Part shown: positions 49,506 to 60,965 of the stretch, piece after piece | Layout of the letters: each line of letters starts with the position of its first letter | How positions within the stretch are numbered: position 1 is the first letter of the stretch | Assembly (NCBI GenBank): GCA_963930655.1 | Contig: OZ005600.1 | Coordinates: forward strand, 10,853,501-10,917,500 | Source: Myrica gale | Taxonomy: Eukaryota > Streptophyta > Magnoliopsida > Fagales > Myricaceae | Direction of reading: 5' to 3' | DNA: 64,000 nt | Made by a program: the position numbers and the translations under genes | Notes under the pieces: model-generated | Databases searched by the model: none | Told to the model about the DNA's origin: nothing | The model's input: only the letters and a program-made list of their open reading frames with translations

Positions 49506-52500
49506 ATGAAATCTGAGGCTCTGACGCTGTTGCTGGTGAATCTGGCCAGTATTATGGAGAGGGCCGACGAGTCTTTGCTGCCAGGGGTGTACAAGGAGGT
49601 TGGGGCTGCACTTCACACCGACCCAACTGGGCTTGGCTCACTCACTCTCTTCCGATCCATGGTGCAGGCCTCTTGTTACCCGCTAGCCGCTTACCTGGCA
49701 ATGCATTACAACCGTGCCCACGTCATTGCTCTTGGTGCTTTTCTCTGGGCTGCGGCCACGTTTCTCGTTGCCATCTCTTCCACCTTCTTCCAGGTCTCTC
49801 CTCTCTCTCTATCTCACTTTGCTGTATTTTTTCTACTTATTAGTTTTCATCTGAAATTGAATGTTGGAGTATGGTGCATCTGGTTGACGGAGATGATGGA
49901 TTGTACAAGACATATTCCAGATGACTTGGTTAGGTTGTAATTGTTGGGAAATGTTCATGTTAATATGTAGATCTATAGACACGCAAAATGGTTTTGGTTC
50001 ACTAAATACTACTCTACTCTGTACGATTCTACGACGAGCAACAATATGTTTTGCTTTATGAAAAGGCAGTTTTTATTTATTTACTTTGAAGAAATAAGGA
50101 GTCAGATTCATTCAGGACCACCTATTTATATTCTAATACCACGATAAATTCGCTCTAGTTCTGAGAGGTGAAGTTGACGAGAAATTGTGAATTAATCATT
50201 TAATGATACCCAATATTTTAGGAACACAGATCCTTCTGAGATTTCAGGGACTTTTCGGCGTGAATTCTAAAATGTTATTGCACAGGATAAAAAGGTGATG
50301 GATGAAACCTTGGAGCTTTGGAGGGTTACTAGTAAAGCTTGAGAATTTAGGTTGGCATGTTACTGTAGTGTGGCCGACAACGACTGCCATAGCAAATTAC
50401 CACGAAGAAAACAAAAATAGAGAGTTTGTTTTTGTTTTCATAGTATTTAGGTGCAAGAGCTTTGGTGTAAAGTTATCTCGACCCAAATCTTTCAAATGGT
50501 AACGTGAACGCAGAAATGTCGATGTTAAGTCATATAATAGATCGCTGCATGTTCAGCAAAGGCTAATGTTACTTTCAGGTCTAAAGTTGCTGTTGCCAAA
50601 GCAAAGAAATTCTTCATATCTGCATTTTTTCTGGCCATTTTTTTTTGTTCGGGATTTCAGCTTTCCTTGGGGAAACAAATGCCTATGTAACTATGAAAGA
50701 AATGAATGAGAGTTGACCTGAATGATATATCATGAATGAACTGAATCAAGCTTAGAACAAAAAAATACCTATTTAACTATGAATGAACTGAACGAGAGTT
50801 GTTCCGAATGCTCTCCAAGTTTTTTAATTTTTGGGATGAAACCTTGTTGTTGCTTTTAGGCTGGAATTAAATGTCTGCATGTCAAATGCGTTGATTTCGT
50901 GGTGCCTATTCGGTTAAATCACATAATTATATCGTGAAGAGAAAAGATGTTTACTTTATGAGCTAAATAATGACAAAGGACCAGTAGGAAAGGGAAAATT
51001 ATGTGCTAAACTACTGTGCAGAAAGAACACTTCAAAAATGAGGAAAAGAGATGCAAATTTATGAGTTTAGGATGGTACGCATGTCGAGTGCTGTCATGTT
51101 ACTGTATTTGAAGTATGAATTAACACTCTCATATGAATTACCTAAAAACTTAAGGAACTCAAAATATTAAGGCCCATAGGAAATAATTTGTTCTGTGACG
51201 AATGCTTTTCAACATAGACCTGGGTGGCAGATAAAAAAGAGTCTTCTTGTTTATTCTTTTGGATGCATTTGTGGTTCCTAAAAAGAAAATGCTGACACAA
51301 GAACCTCTGTTTACTTTGACTTGCAAGATAATTAGCTTAACATTTACTTGTCTGCTTTGGTCAAGTAGGTGGCAGTTTCAAGAGGTTTAAACGGGATTGG
51401 ACTTGCCATAGTGACACCTGCCATTCAGTCCCTCGTAGCTGACTCAACTGACGATAGCAACCGTGGTGTGGCTTTTGGATGGCTACAGTTAACAGGAAGC
51501 CTTGGCTCCATAATTGGGGGTCTCTGTTCTGTATTAATAGCTTCAACATCATTCATGGGCATCCCTGGTTGGAGAATTGCTTTCCATCTGGTTGGACTGA
51601 TAAGTGTCATTGTCGGTATTTTGGTCCGCCTCTTTGCTAATGATCCAAAATTTTCTGATATTGATAGAGCTAAAGCTCAACGTAAGCCTTTTTGGTCAGA
51701 AATTAAAGATCTACTTAAAGAAGCCAAGTCTGTCATGAGAATCCCATCTTTCCAGATAATTGTGGCTCAGGGTGTCTCCGGATCTTTCCCCTGGTCAGCA
51801 TTGTCTTTTGCCACTTTGTGGTTAGAGCTTATAGGCTTCTCCCATAAAAAAACAGCATTCCTTTGGACGCTCTTTATAATTGCATGTTCCTTAGGGGGCC
51901 TGTTTGGAGGGAAAATGGGGGATTTGCTTGCGAAACGCTTACCCAATTCTGGAAGAATAATCCTTTCACAGATAAGCTCAGCTTCTGCCATCCCTTTAGC
52001 TGCAATTTTGCTGCTGGGATTGCCTGATGATCCATCCACAGGATTTCTGCATGGGCTGGTCTTGTTCCTAATGGGATTGAGCATATCCTGGAATGGTCCA
52101 GCAACTAACAAGTACGTATTCTTGACCTATTAGATCCTCTCTCCTTGTCAGGGAATTTTTTAAAACTAACATACAAATAATGTGGGGTTAGATTCTTTTA
52201 TGGGTATAGTTGGGCATGACTATGCTACAATAGAATTGGTGGACTACGTTGCTCTATTGGACTTTTTAGTGCAGCTGTTTACTGTATTGCAGCCTTAGTG
52301 AGGGACAGGTCACTTTAGAATGGACCTTGTTTTGCAAAAAGTGCGAAGTAATCAGTTGTGCACAGCATGTTTCATTCTTACTCTTGTGAACAGGAGGGAA
52401 ATAGAGATGTTTCTGATATGGAGACTGGGAAGGTCCTTACATAGAAATGAAAATTGCAGTCATTCTGCTGGGTGACATCAATTTTGTACAAGTCACATTA

Positions 52501-53900
52501 TTTGAATTGTTGATTGGGAAGCATTCTCAAAGCTTTTGGTTTGTTGGCGGGTTGCACACTGCCGGCCCTATGTTTTTATTTGCTCAATACTTGATGTTTA
52601 GGATTAGTGATGTCCCAAAAATTAAAGGATCATTGTAGGCAAAGTGGATGCTACAAGAGGAGTGACAGAACGATAGGCAGAACCATCCTTGCTTAAGGCG
52701 GCAACCTTAGGAGGACCTGAATGGTGCTTCTACAACCAGACTCCCAGGAAGCATGCTGTAGTTAGCATGTTAGAGCTCCAAATGCTGTAAGGCAGTGTAC
52801 TGCATCAACCTTAGTCTTTTGGTGGCGGTAGGAGTAGTGAAGCAGCAAGTTCTAGTAGTAGATGAAGAAGAAAAAGTAGTGGCAGCTGTAGGCGATATTA
52901 CAGTTTTACTTATTCAAGATGAGTGCAATGTGCACTTATCAAAAAAAAGATGAGTGCAATGTGCAAAAACTTGGGCTTATACGCCAGTTTACTCAGTTAG
53001 CATCTATTTGCACGTTTCACTCTTTTTGTAGGCCTATATGCATGTTTCACTCGGTTATACAAAAGTTTGAAGTGTGTACCTCTTGGCAGAGAAGTACATG
53101 TCATGCATGCAAAAGTGCAATCTATATGCATGTTATACTTTTCACTGCACCTTTTTTGCATGTCTGAGAAGTAACCCCAGTTATGGTAGGTATCATCCTG
53201 GCTAAGCTTCAAACTTCCAAAGGAAGTCTTGTGCACGTGGGTGCCACTGCTACATTTGAAGTTAAGAAGTAATGTAGGCCAGACCAGGGAAATTTGACAT
53301 TGATCTGATTGAATTAGAATATCTGTACCTCTGTTTTCTAGTATTATTTGATTTATGAACGGTGCAAACAGTCCTATATTTGCAGAGATAGTTCCTGAGA
53401 AGTCTCGTACGAGTATCTATGCTTTGGATCGATCCTTTGAGACTGTACTGTCATCATTTGCTCCCCCTGTAGTTGGAATTTTGGCTCAGCACGTATACGG
53501 TTAAAAACCAGTGCCAAAAGGATCATCGGACTCTGTAGAGATAGAAACAGATAGAGAAAATGCTAGATCACTTGCGAAGGCACTCTATACTGCAATTGGC
53601 GTTCCAATGTTAATCTGTTGCTCCATCTACTCCTTCCTATATTGCACCTACCCAAGAGACAGGGACCGGGCAAGAATGCAGGTATTGATAGAGTCAGAAA
53701 TGCAACAGCTAGAGGAAGATGACTTTCCTTCAAGAGAAGAGTGCTTTGACGTTCATGTGTCTGGAACAAAAGAACTGAACGGCAAGGAAAAAAGTGACAT
53801 GAATGTAGATTTTCGAGAGGAGAGTCTTGATTTGGACGATAACGATGAGAAACATTTGCTTTCCCATCAGCTTACAGTTTCAAACATGGGAGAACAATGA
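49506..53900 (+). pseudogene. MFS transporter, UNE2-like, copy D (premature stop in exon 3)
   Basis: Exons 49506-49793 (288 bp, 96 codons), 51369-52111 and 53372-53900 have the same junctions as copy C. Exon 1 reads MKSEALTLLLVNLASIMERA and ends GAFLWAAATFLVAISSTFFQ. Exon 2 contains GGKMGDLLAKRLPNSGRI. Exon 3 starts PIFAEIVPEKSRTSIYALD, but the codon that is Tyr in A, B and C (YGY before KP/QP/RP) is TAA at 53502-53504. Translation would stop at residue 387. The downstream frame is otherwise perfect (KPVPKGSSDSVEIETDREN, helix LICCSIYSFLYCTYPRDRDR, acidic tail to GEQ, TGA 53898-53900). The break is therefore a single recent nonsense change, a stop polymorphism, or a site where a truncated carrier lacking its last helices is made. 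Copy D looks closest to UNE2-type sequences in exon 1. Confidence 0.78.
52935..52946 (+). mobile_element. Minimal retroposon tail with 19-bp target duplication, intron 2 of copy D
   Basis: Only 12 bases (cttatc plus A's) lie between two exact copies of aagatgagtgcaatgtgca (52916-52934 and 52947-52965). This fits an extremely 5'-truncated LINE/SINE insertion. Simple duplication slippage is the alternative. Confidence 0.6.
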
Positions 53901-54529
53901 ACCCCGTTCAGACAGATGCTGGATTGCTTCAGATGACTCCCCGGACCTTCTCAAACGATGAAAAAGCGTCACCAGTGGCCAATACAGTTTGTCCACAACA
54001 TTTATCTGCCGATGACATCACCTCAAGTTCACAATCAAGAGACATTTGCATCTCATACTCGGAGTTTTGTTTTGGAGAGCAGTGGTTGGCAGCTTGTTCT
54101 TCGATTTAAGTAGAATTAAATACAGTGTTGATATTTAAAATCTTGTTTCTTATGCACAAATCTTCTAATAATCATAAGCTCATGACTCTTGGTGCTTATA
54201 TTTATGCTAGTTATCTGTCATGGGAATTAACGAGGAACTTATTATGTTACAGATTCACACAAGATACCTCCTCTTTCTATCTTTCTTTCTTTTCTGTTTG
54301 TGGTGTTGTGTGATACAGGCAACTATACAGAAGTTATTCCTCATAATTATATTTATTTTATTATTTTATTCTGGAAAAAAAAAAGATCATGAATCCCTGA
54401 AAAAAGATACATAAAGAGGGACAAAAAAACACCGCGTGGGAGAAAATGCTTAAATAAGGGAATACTTTTTAGTGAGATATTAAAAAACTTTTTTTTTCGA
54501 AAATAGCTCTCCTTTTTTTTCTGAGTAAT

Positions 54530-54742
54530 ACCTTATCAGATTAAAACGAAAACTAACCAAAGTGAAGTGTATATATAACAAACCCGGATGTTCTCGGGAA
54601 TAACAGAAGGGAAGCTAACTCCTACTCTACCTATCTGAATTACCCACTTAGCAAGCTTGTGAGCCATGCTATTACAGGCTATCTTCCATTCACAAAAATC
54701 AAACAGACACCTCCGAATATGAGCCACCATTTCTGAAATCAG
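54530..54742 (-). mobile_element. LINE 3'-end fragment (RNase H-like tail)
   Basis: The minus strand reads VAHIRRCLFDFCEWKIACNS then MAHKLAKWV and FPSVIPENIRVC, the xxxAHxLAKWA-type end of a plant LINE RNase H domain. T-runs at 54488-54520 on the plus strand may be the A-tail region. It is heavily 5' truncated. Confidence 0.55.
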
Positions 54743-54868
54743 CTCTCAAAATACGCCCCTTATACTGCAGTTCTAAAGCTTGAGAAAGTGGAGCTTATTT
54801 TGCAGCTAATCCTTCGAGTCTGTCACTAATATGCACCAAGTAGTTTAATGTTTTGCCCATCTGCCATC

Positions 54869-54950
54869 GGGGTGGTGGCGCAGTTGGCTAGCGCGTAGGT
54901 CTCATAGCTTCTGAGTTATCCTGAGGTCGAGAGTTCGAGCCTCTCTCACC
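54869..54950 (+). tRNA. Elongator tRNA-Met (CAT), intron-containing, 3' end cut off by a transposon
   Basis: The sequence starts GGGGTGGTGGCGCAGTTGG (acceptor 5' strand and A box) and GCGCGTAGGTCTCATA (anticodon CAT). A short intron of about 11-13 bases follows, as is normal for plant elongator tRNA-Met, then CCTGAGGTCGAGAGTTCGAG (variable loop and B box) and CCTCTCTCACC. The full gene should end CTCTCACCCCA. The last three encoded bases, CCA, are now at 56248-56250 behind a 1289-bp hAT-type element, whose 8-bp duplication repeats ctctcacc. In the truncated copy the acceptor stem would end with element bases TAG, losing two G-C pairs. The Pol III T-tract (about 56261-56266) is also displaced, so a normal tRNA is unlikely. 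Confidence 0.93.
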
Positions 54951-56239
54951 TAGGGCTGTGCATTGGCGGTGGCGGTGGCGGTTATGCCTCCCACCGTCAC
55001 CGCCACCGCCTTGGGCGGTGAAAAAAAATTTCCCACCGCTACCGCCCTTGATAATAGCAGTGGCGGTGGCTAGCGGTGGCGGTAGCGGTTAACCGCCTAC
55101 CGTTGGACCACTTTTTTTTGGGCCATTTTTTTGGGCCGTTTAGCTATTTGGGCAAAGAGAGACTAAGAGGGAAAGAGAGAGATAAAACCTTAATGGTTAG
55201 TGGAGATTTTCAAATTCATGATAATTAATTACATAATACAATGCGCGAAATAAAAAGCTCATCACCAAAATAAAATTCTCATTAATAATTTTTCATATAT
55301 ATCAATTACGAAATAAAAAGGCTTTAAATGCAAATTAAGAGAGATAATTTTCCAACTCAAAATTAATTCTGTTGAGTTGTCTTTTTTGAATTTGAATTTA
55401 GATGCACATTAGGAAATTGCTTACTTATTGAAGGATGGGGAATTTTTTTGTAAGAATCATGATTATATTTCTATTTTCCTCCCCTCTCTCTCTCAAGCTC
55501 TTCCTCTCTCTCTCACCTCTCTTTAAATACAATTTAAGATTTTCAATGAAAATTAAGAGAGAGAGAAATTTTAGGTAATTTTTTCAATTCAAAATTAATT
55601 CTTTCTCTTCTCTCTCTCTCCCTCTACTCTCTCTTCTTCACTTCTCTTTAAATGCAATTAATATTTTAAATATAAATTAAGAGATAATTTTTCAATTCAA
55701 ATTTTATTGAGTTGTCTTTGAATTTGACTTTAATATAAATTAAGAAATTATTCATTTATTAGAATAACATTAGATGTAAATTAAGAAACCATTAATTTGT
55801 TAAAGAAATAAAAAAAGAATTTTAGGAATCATACTTAATTTTAGATTATTTTTCCACTATTTTTCCACTATTTTCCTCTCACCTCTCCCTCTCCATCTCA
55901 ACTCTCCCTCTCCCTCTCTCGGATCTTCTCTCCCTCCTCTCTCCATCTCCCACTTCTCTCTCAACTCTCCCTCTCTCTCTCCATCTCCCACTTCTCTCTC
56001 AACTCTCCCTCTCCCTCTCTCACTCCCTCCTCTCTCTCCCCCTCTCTCCTACTTTTTTTTTTTTTTTTACGGTGGTGGCGGTGAACCGCCCAGTTCACCG
56101 CCACCGCTATTTTCACCGCTATTTGGTGAAAATAGCAACCGCCCCCGCCCCCGCTTATAAGCGGGGAGCGGTGGACGGTGCCGGTACTGGCGGCGGTACT
56201 GGTTAACCGGCACACCGCCGGTACCGGTGAACAGCCCTA
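54951..56239. mobile_element. hAT-type non-autonomous element with GGCGGT-rich ends (copy 3), inside tRNA-Met
   Basis: A 1289-bp element with inverted ends TAGGGCTGTGCATTGGCGG and (right end, reverse complement) TAGGGCTGTTCACCGG, and a perfect 8-bp target duplication ctctcacc (54943-54950 and 56240-56247). The end arrays are GGCGGT/ACCGCC repeats; the middle is AT-rich with long CT-rich tracts (about 55480-55660 and 55875-56055). It has no transposase. TIR start and duplication length match the elements at 6939 and 42008, but the subterminal motif differs. Confidence 0.93.
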
Positions 56240-56439
56240 CTCTCACCCCAGTTGCTTAATTGTTTTTTCCCCTTTTGTCCTTACAAAAAATTCATACGTC
56301 AGACCTTGATGGGAAAGCGAAATTATTGGAGAGCGCAAATCACTCATTATTTTCTATTCTTTTTCACCTAAAAGATTTTTTTACTGTTAAAAAAGTGTTA
56401 AAATATAAAAAATTAAAAATATTGAAATATAAGTAACAG

Positions 56440-57045
56440 AGTACTATTTACTGAGACTGAAATGTGTCAATTAGACCATACGAGTCTGTATCTTTATAAA
56501 ACATTACAAAATCACTTCGTTATATGTAGTTTCAATAAATTTTCTCTCAATATATATTTATCATACTATCATTCATCTAGATATCTCTCATAAGATTTTT
56601 GTAAGAGAAGTTTTTATGGTTCTTCGTAATACTTTTTTTCAGATTTTGTGTTGTTTTTCTCAAAAATTGAGACCAGTAAATTAGTTATTACATAGAAATT
56701 TTATTGAAGTTTGAAATAATTTTTCTGTGAATTTTTTTTAAAACGATTAAACAAATATAGCCGAAAGCCTTCCCCTATACTAAGTGGGTGCCTTTTTTTT
56801 CCTAAACTGCTAAAATTTTCCATCATTTTCCCAAGAGAGGCGAAGTGGTTAGATAATAGTTTTTTTTCCCATCCCGTCTCTGTATGTCCTTAAAGGCTTA
56901 ACATAAGTAATTGAAAACTTGAAGCAAAACATAAGAATAAGGGGGGAGGCCTGGGCTAAATGGGCTAATTTACATAGTAACAAAAAAAATTGAACCATTT
57001 GCAGAGGCCAACTGGGGTTGGCCCCCGCTGGTTTCGCCTCTAATT
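56440..57045 (-). mobile_element. hAT transposon relic, related to 25573-26115
   Basis: 56450-56600 on the minus strand gives MNDSM and neighbours of the hAT transposase C-terminus, with stops. It matches the relic at 25690-25850 at DNA level (ctgagactga, tttctctcaatatatatt, tatcatactatcattcatc). At 57005-57045 a terminal-repeat-like end reads, on the minus strand, tagaggcgaaaccagcgggg. The element is a decayed, internally reduced copy. Confidence 0.5.
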
Positions 57046-57133
57046 TTCACCGCCAGATAGTAAAATCAAATAATAATAATAATAATATAGTAAAAGCACT
57101 TTGGCTATGCCGGTGAGCAAATAGCCTATTTGC

Positions 57134-57331
57134 ACGATGTTTGGAGCCCAAATATTTGGGATCAAATATTTGAGTTTAATCATAAAAAATTCACCACATA
57201 ATTTTTTATTATTAAAATACTTATTAAAAATCTTCTCATTCTTTACTTTTTGACCAACTTTCATAACATTTCTTTACTTTATAATATTTCTCAAACCCCA
57301 ATACCTAAAATTTTCACCCTCAAACGTACCC
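57134..57331. mobile_element. MITE family 1, copy 2
   Basis: Its core is about 90 percent identical to 22704-22901 (attttttattatta, ttattaaaaatcttctc, then ataatatttctcaaacccca) and its ends resemble gatgtttggagcccaa/ctcaaacgtaccc. The termini are more decayed than in copy 1. Confidence 0.7.
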
Positions 57332-57540
57332 GATCTCCCAAGTGCTGGGAACCTTCTTCATTGATTTGTCCCCTGCTTTGGTGTCAGGTCGGTGATGCAG
57401 TGAATGCTCAATTTATTCTTGACTCAGCATTGGGAGAATCAAAAGCCTAGGTTTTCCCCCTTTAAAATATGAGCTGGTTGTGCCTGTTAATTTGAAGATT
57501 CTCAAGTGTGAATCCGTTGCTACTTCAATCTTACACAAGT

Positions 57541-57567
57541 TGGCATGGCATGGCATGGCATGGCATG
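57541..57567 (+). repeat. TGGCA pentanucleotide microsatellite
   Basis: Five perfect TGGCA units plus TG. Confidence 0.95.
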
Positions 57568-57949
57568 TGAAGGATTAGAGGCTCTTAAATAAACCGATTG
57601 ATTGCTGTTCCATTATTAAACACGTTGAATGTTTCAAAGGACTCGTAAATATTTAAGACCATTCTTACACTCGTTTGCATGTCATTATAGTTAAATGTGT
57701 GTTAAGGGATGAAGAAGCTGTCATAAGGAAGGCTTTATCCAAACAGAACTTAGTTGATGAGGCTCTTGCTACTGCCCAAAGAAGAAGAAAACACCCACCA
57801 TGTTGCTCCACATGCACTCATAAACAACTGTGACCCATTTTAGCACATGAAAAAGTGGGTCAGATTCCCATTAAAGCTACATGCTTTTAAATAAAGAGAG
57901 AGAGAAATATGACCCTTAATTTCCTTCCTGGGCCTTTTTCTCCTTCTAA

Positions 57950-58319
57950 ATATCCCTTCATCTGCTTTCCAGACAGGTTCCCCTACAAAGCAAGGAATCT
58001 TCAGACTTCGGCTCCAAAGCTTGATATCCAAAGTGTTCCGAATTGGGATCGAGTCTAGAGTACATCCCTTCTCCATAGTGGAAAAGAAGTTCCGCCATTA
58101 TCTTCTAGCTAGCCAAAGATTTAAACCAGAAAGACTTTGATGGATGAACAAATTAAAACATGCGAGGCGAATCCACATCTATTTAAAAAACCCCGTGGTA
58201 AAAGCAATTTCCATTTGGTTTAGAGCTGATGCTGAAGCCCTCAACACATATCTAATCGCAGAGAATCAAACAGGAGTATATTGGGAGACAGAACACATTG
58301 TCCCGGCCATAATTAGATG
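57950..58319 (+). other. Possible decayed coding stretch of unknown family
   Basis: A frame of about 120 codons with one internal TGA reads KQGIFRLRLQSLISKVFRIG, then IESRVHPFSIVEKKFRHYL and, after the stop, KAISIWFRADAEALNTYL and YWETEHIVPAII. The composition looks protein-like (mixed charges, aromatic residues), but no family was recognised. It may be a retroelement-derived or gene relic. Confidence 0.25.
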
Positions 58320-59842
58320 AAGGTTTTGTTGGAGGTTGTTTCCTGTCGTTTTCATTCAGCGGGACTGTTGAATCTCTATACTATTAACAATTCATAGCAT
58401 TGGAATCCATTACTCACCAAGTTGCCAACGTCATTTCAAATGGATTTAACTAAACACCCTCACCGACACACTCGATCGACTCGGGAATGCCCACGTAATT
58501 CAGTGCCTACTTTTCGCCCCTCGGATCACAGAAACGAACATCCATGCAACTTTGTTTCTCTCTCTCCTTGTGGACTGCAACACTAGTTGAAAAGGAATGC
58601 TTTTTCAATCATTTTTTTCCCCAAATACGACACCAATGTATTATTAGCCAGGTGCAGTAGCTTTTCAACTTTCAGCATCAGGCATCCCAGAGTACTAGTG
58701 GACAGACGTTCTAGTAGTCTATGAGGATAGGCAGCCTAGGAAGTAGGGATTGTCTAAGCCCCTCAAATTAGGCTTCTTATTTTATTTAATAGGCCTAATT
58801 TATGTTTAATATTTTAATTTAAAAAAAATCTCAAAATCTTATTTAATTTTTAAAAAACTTCTTAAAAAAACTCGTAATTCAAAATTTTAAAGACTATTGG
58901 ACTTCTAATCTTTTTAAATCCTAAAAATTATTTTTCTTTTTTTTCTAAACATATCACAATTTTTTTCCTTTAGCCTTATTTTTACTCCTCTCTTCACCAA
59001 CTTTTATTTATTTTTTTATTTTGAACGCAATATATTTCCTTCTTTTAAACTTTACACTTTAGTTTTATATTTTTATTATATATTTTTTGTAATTATTATT
59101 ATTTTATATAGAGAAAAATAAAAATTTGAGATTAAATTGAGTATTGTATAATTTTATTTAAGTTTATGTTTGTGTTTATCGCAGTTATCAATTTTTATGT
59201 TTAGGATAATTTTGAGATATCTAATATATCTAATAACAATACTAACGTGGATATGAAAAGTTATAATAATAAAAAAAGCTGAAAAAATGAATCAATCTTT
59301 AGCAAGAGTTCTTGAATACAAAATTTTAATGAGTAATTTTGCTTACAAAAAATAAGGAGAATAATGTTTAATTAAAATTCATTAATCTTTTATATTTTAA
59401 TATAATAGTGTATAATTTATTATTAAAGACCACTACGAGTTCGTCTGGAACCCAATATTATTAATCTTAAGAGACCCCGGAACACAAGCCAAATAAAACA
59501 TGGATGCATGGGTTCAGATAAAACCCGAGTGCTTCTTATCATTGCGGTGGAGTTTCTCTTTATTCCTGGCTCGAAATTACAAGGATGATCTGTGTAAGTT
59601 AGATATCCTTAAAAAGACAGTTTTTAATGTTGGAGTCTGCAAAAAGCCATGTGGCCTCCGTTTTTTTTTTTTTTGGCCTCGAAGACTCTGAATTCCCACT
59701 CCCACGCTGATGTCATGACTACGGATCCGGCTCCGCTGCAATTCCTATGGTTATTGCAGGGATCCTGGTCCGATCACTACGAGCAAGATTTTTACAGAGG
59801 TAAGGGGATCCATACCGACAGTGGATGTAATTTTAAAAGGCT

Positions 59843-60010
59843 GCGTTTGCGTTCTAAAATTTTAACACAATAAAATATTACAATATAATCTCTCTTCTTC
59901 ATCAAATCATTACTTTTTCACTACAAAAAATATAAAAAATTATTTCTCTTCATTTTTTCTTTAAACACAATACCTAAAATTTTAACAACATTTTACCCAA
60001 CGAACTCACC
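59843..60010. mobile_element. MITE related to family 1, copy 3 (diverged)
   Basis: The layout is similar: ggctgcgtttgcgttctaaaattt at the left, an AT-rich core with tctcttcttcatcaaatc, and acacaatacctaaaattttaac near the right end followed by acgaactcaccctt. Identity to copies 1 and 2 is low. Confidence 0.35.
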
Positions 60011-60781
60011 CTTTGTTTTCTAACTACGACGTGAACTAGCTAGTGAGCACATGACCCCACAGCCCTGAATTCCAACCCATTGGGTCCCACGCTAAGTCCT
60101 TCCGCAAGTGGTCACAGCTGTCCTACTAATTTCCCCCTGGTGGAAATTTTTTCTTCAATGATGTGAAACCAGAAACCCAGAAACGGAGTAAAACTGGGTG
60201 CATCCAGTCAACTATTTCAACACTAAGGGTTCGCACTGGCCCGCCTGATCATGAAGCCGATGGATTGGAAGTTGGAACACTATCGAATAGTAAACATCAT
60301 ATAGAGATAACTTAGTCAAATTTCATTGAAAATTATCACGTGAATGCTCGTATGCTGGTTGGTTGCATTCTGATTGCAGGTTTGAATTGCTATTTTTCCA
60401 CTTTTAGTCGGCACATTCCTCGAGTTTTTTTTGTTGTTAAGAAATTCCTTTTGTGGATTCTGTGTACGAGCTCCGGCACCCTACTAAGAGAGTGTATCAA
60501 CAACTGGGTTGAGCTTTACCAACCTAAGACTTCAACTTTCTACGCCGAGAGGACAGGATTTCACAGAATTTGAATGCACGTGATAAGCCTAGTTGGACTC
60601 GATACAAGGTGGATAAAAAAAGCACCACAGTGATGTAATCTCTCTATCTACGCACCCATTTGTTAGGTCTCCCCGATCATGTACCTGGGTTTACGACTTA
60701 ATTAATGTGATACCTCGAGTATCACTTGGAGAGACCTACCCGATTATGTACCTGAGTTTACAACTCAATCAACTCAATTAA

Positions 60782-60965
60782 CGTGATACCTCAAATACCA
60801 GTTAGAGTGAGATAAGAGAAATGAATGAGAGATGATTAAACTCCACATTTAGAGTTTATTAAATCGAATTGGGCTTTATAATGATCCAATAAACTTCAAG
60901 AGCAACTTTGACTAATTCTTTTGTCAAAGCACATACATGGATATTGTTTTTCTTGGGTCTTTACA
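60782..60965 (+). mobile_element. Old LTR copy related to the solo LTR at 44520
   Basis: It shares gtgatacc at the start and tttataatgatcc, aaacttcaagagca and ttgactaattctttt in the body, and ends gggtctttaca, followed by internal-like atatcccacgtgac. The start lies in a local duplication, so the 5' boundary is uncertain. Confidence 0.5.
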
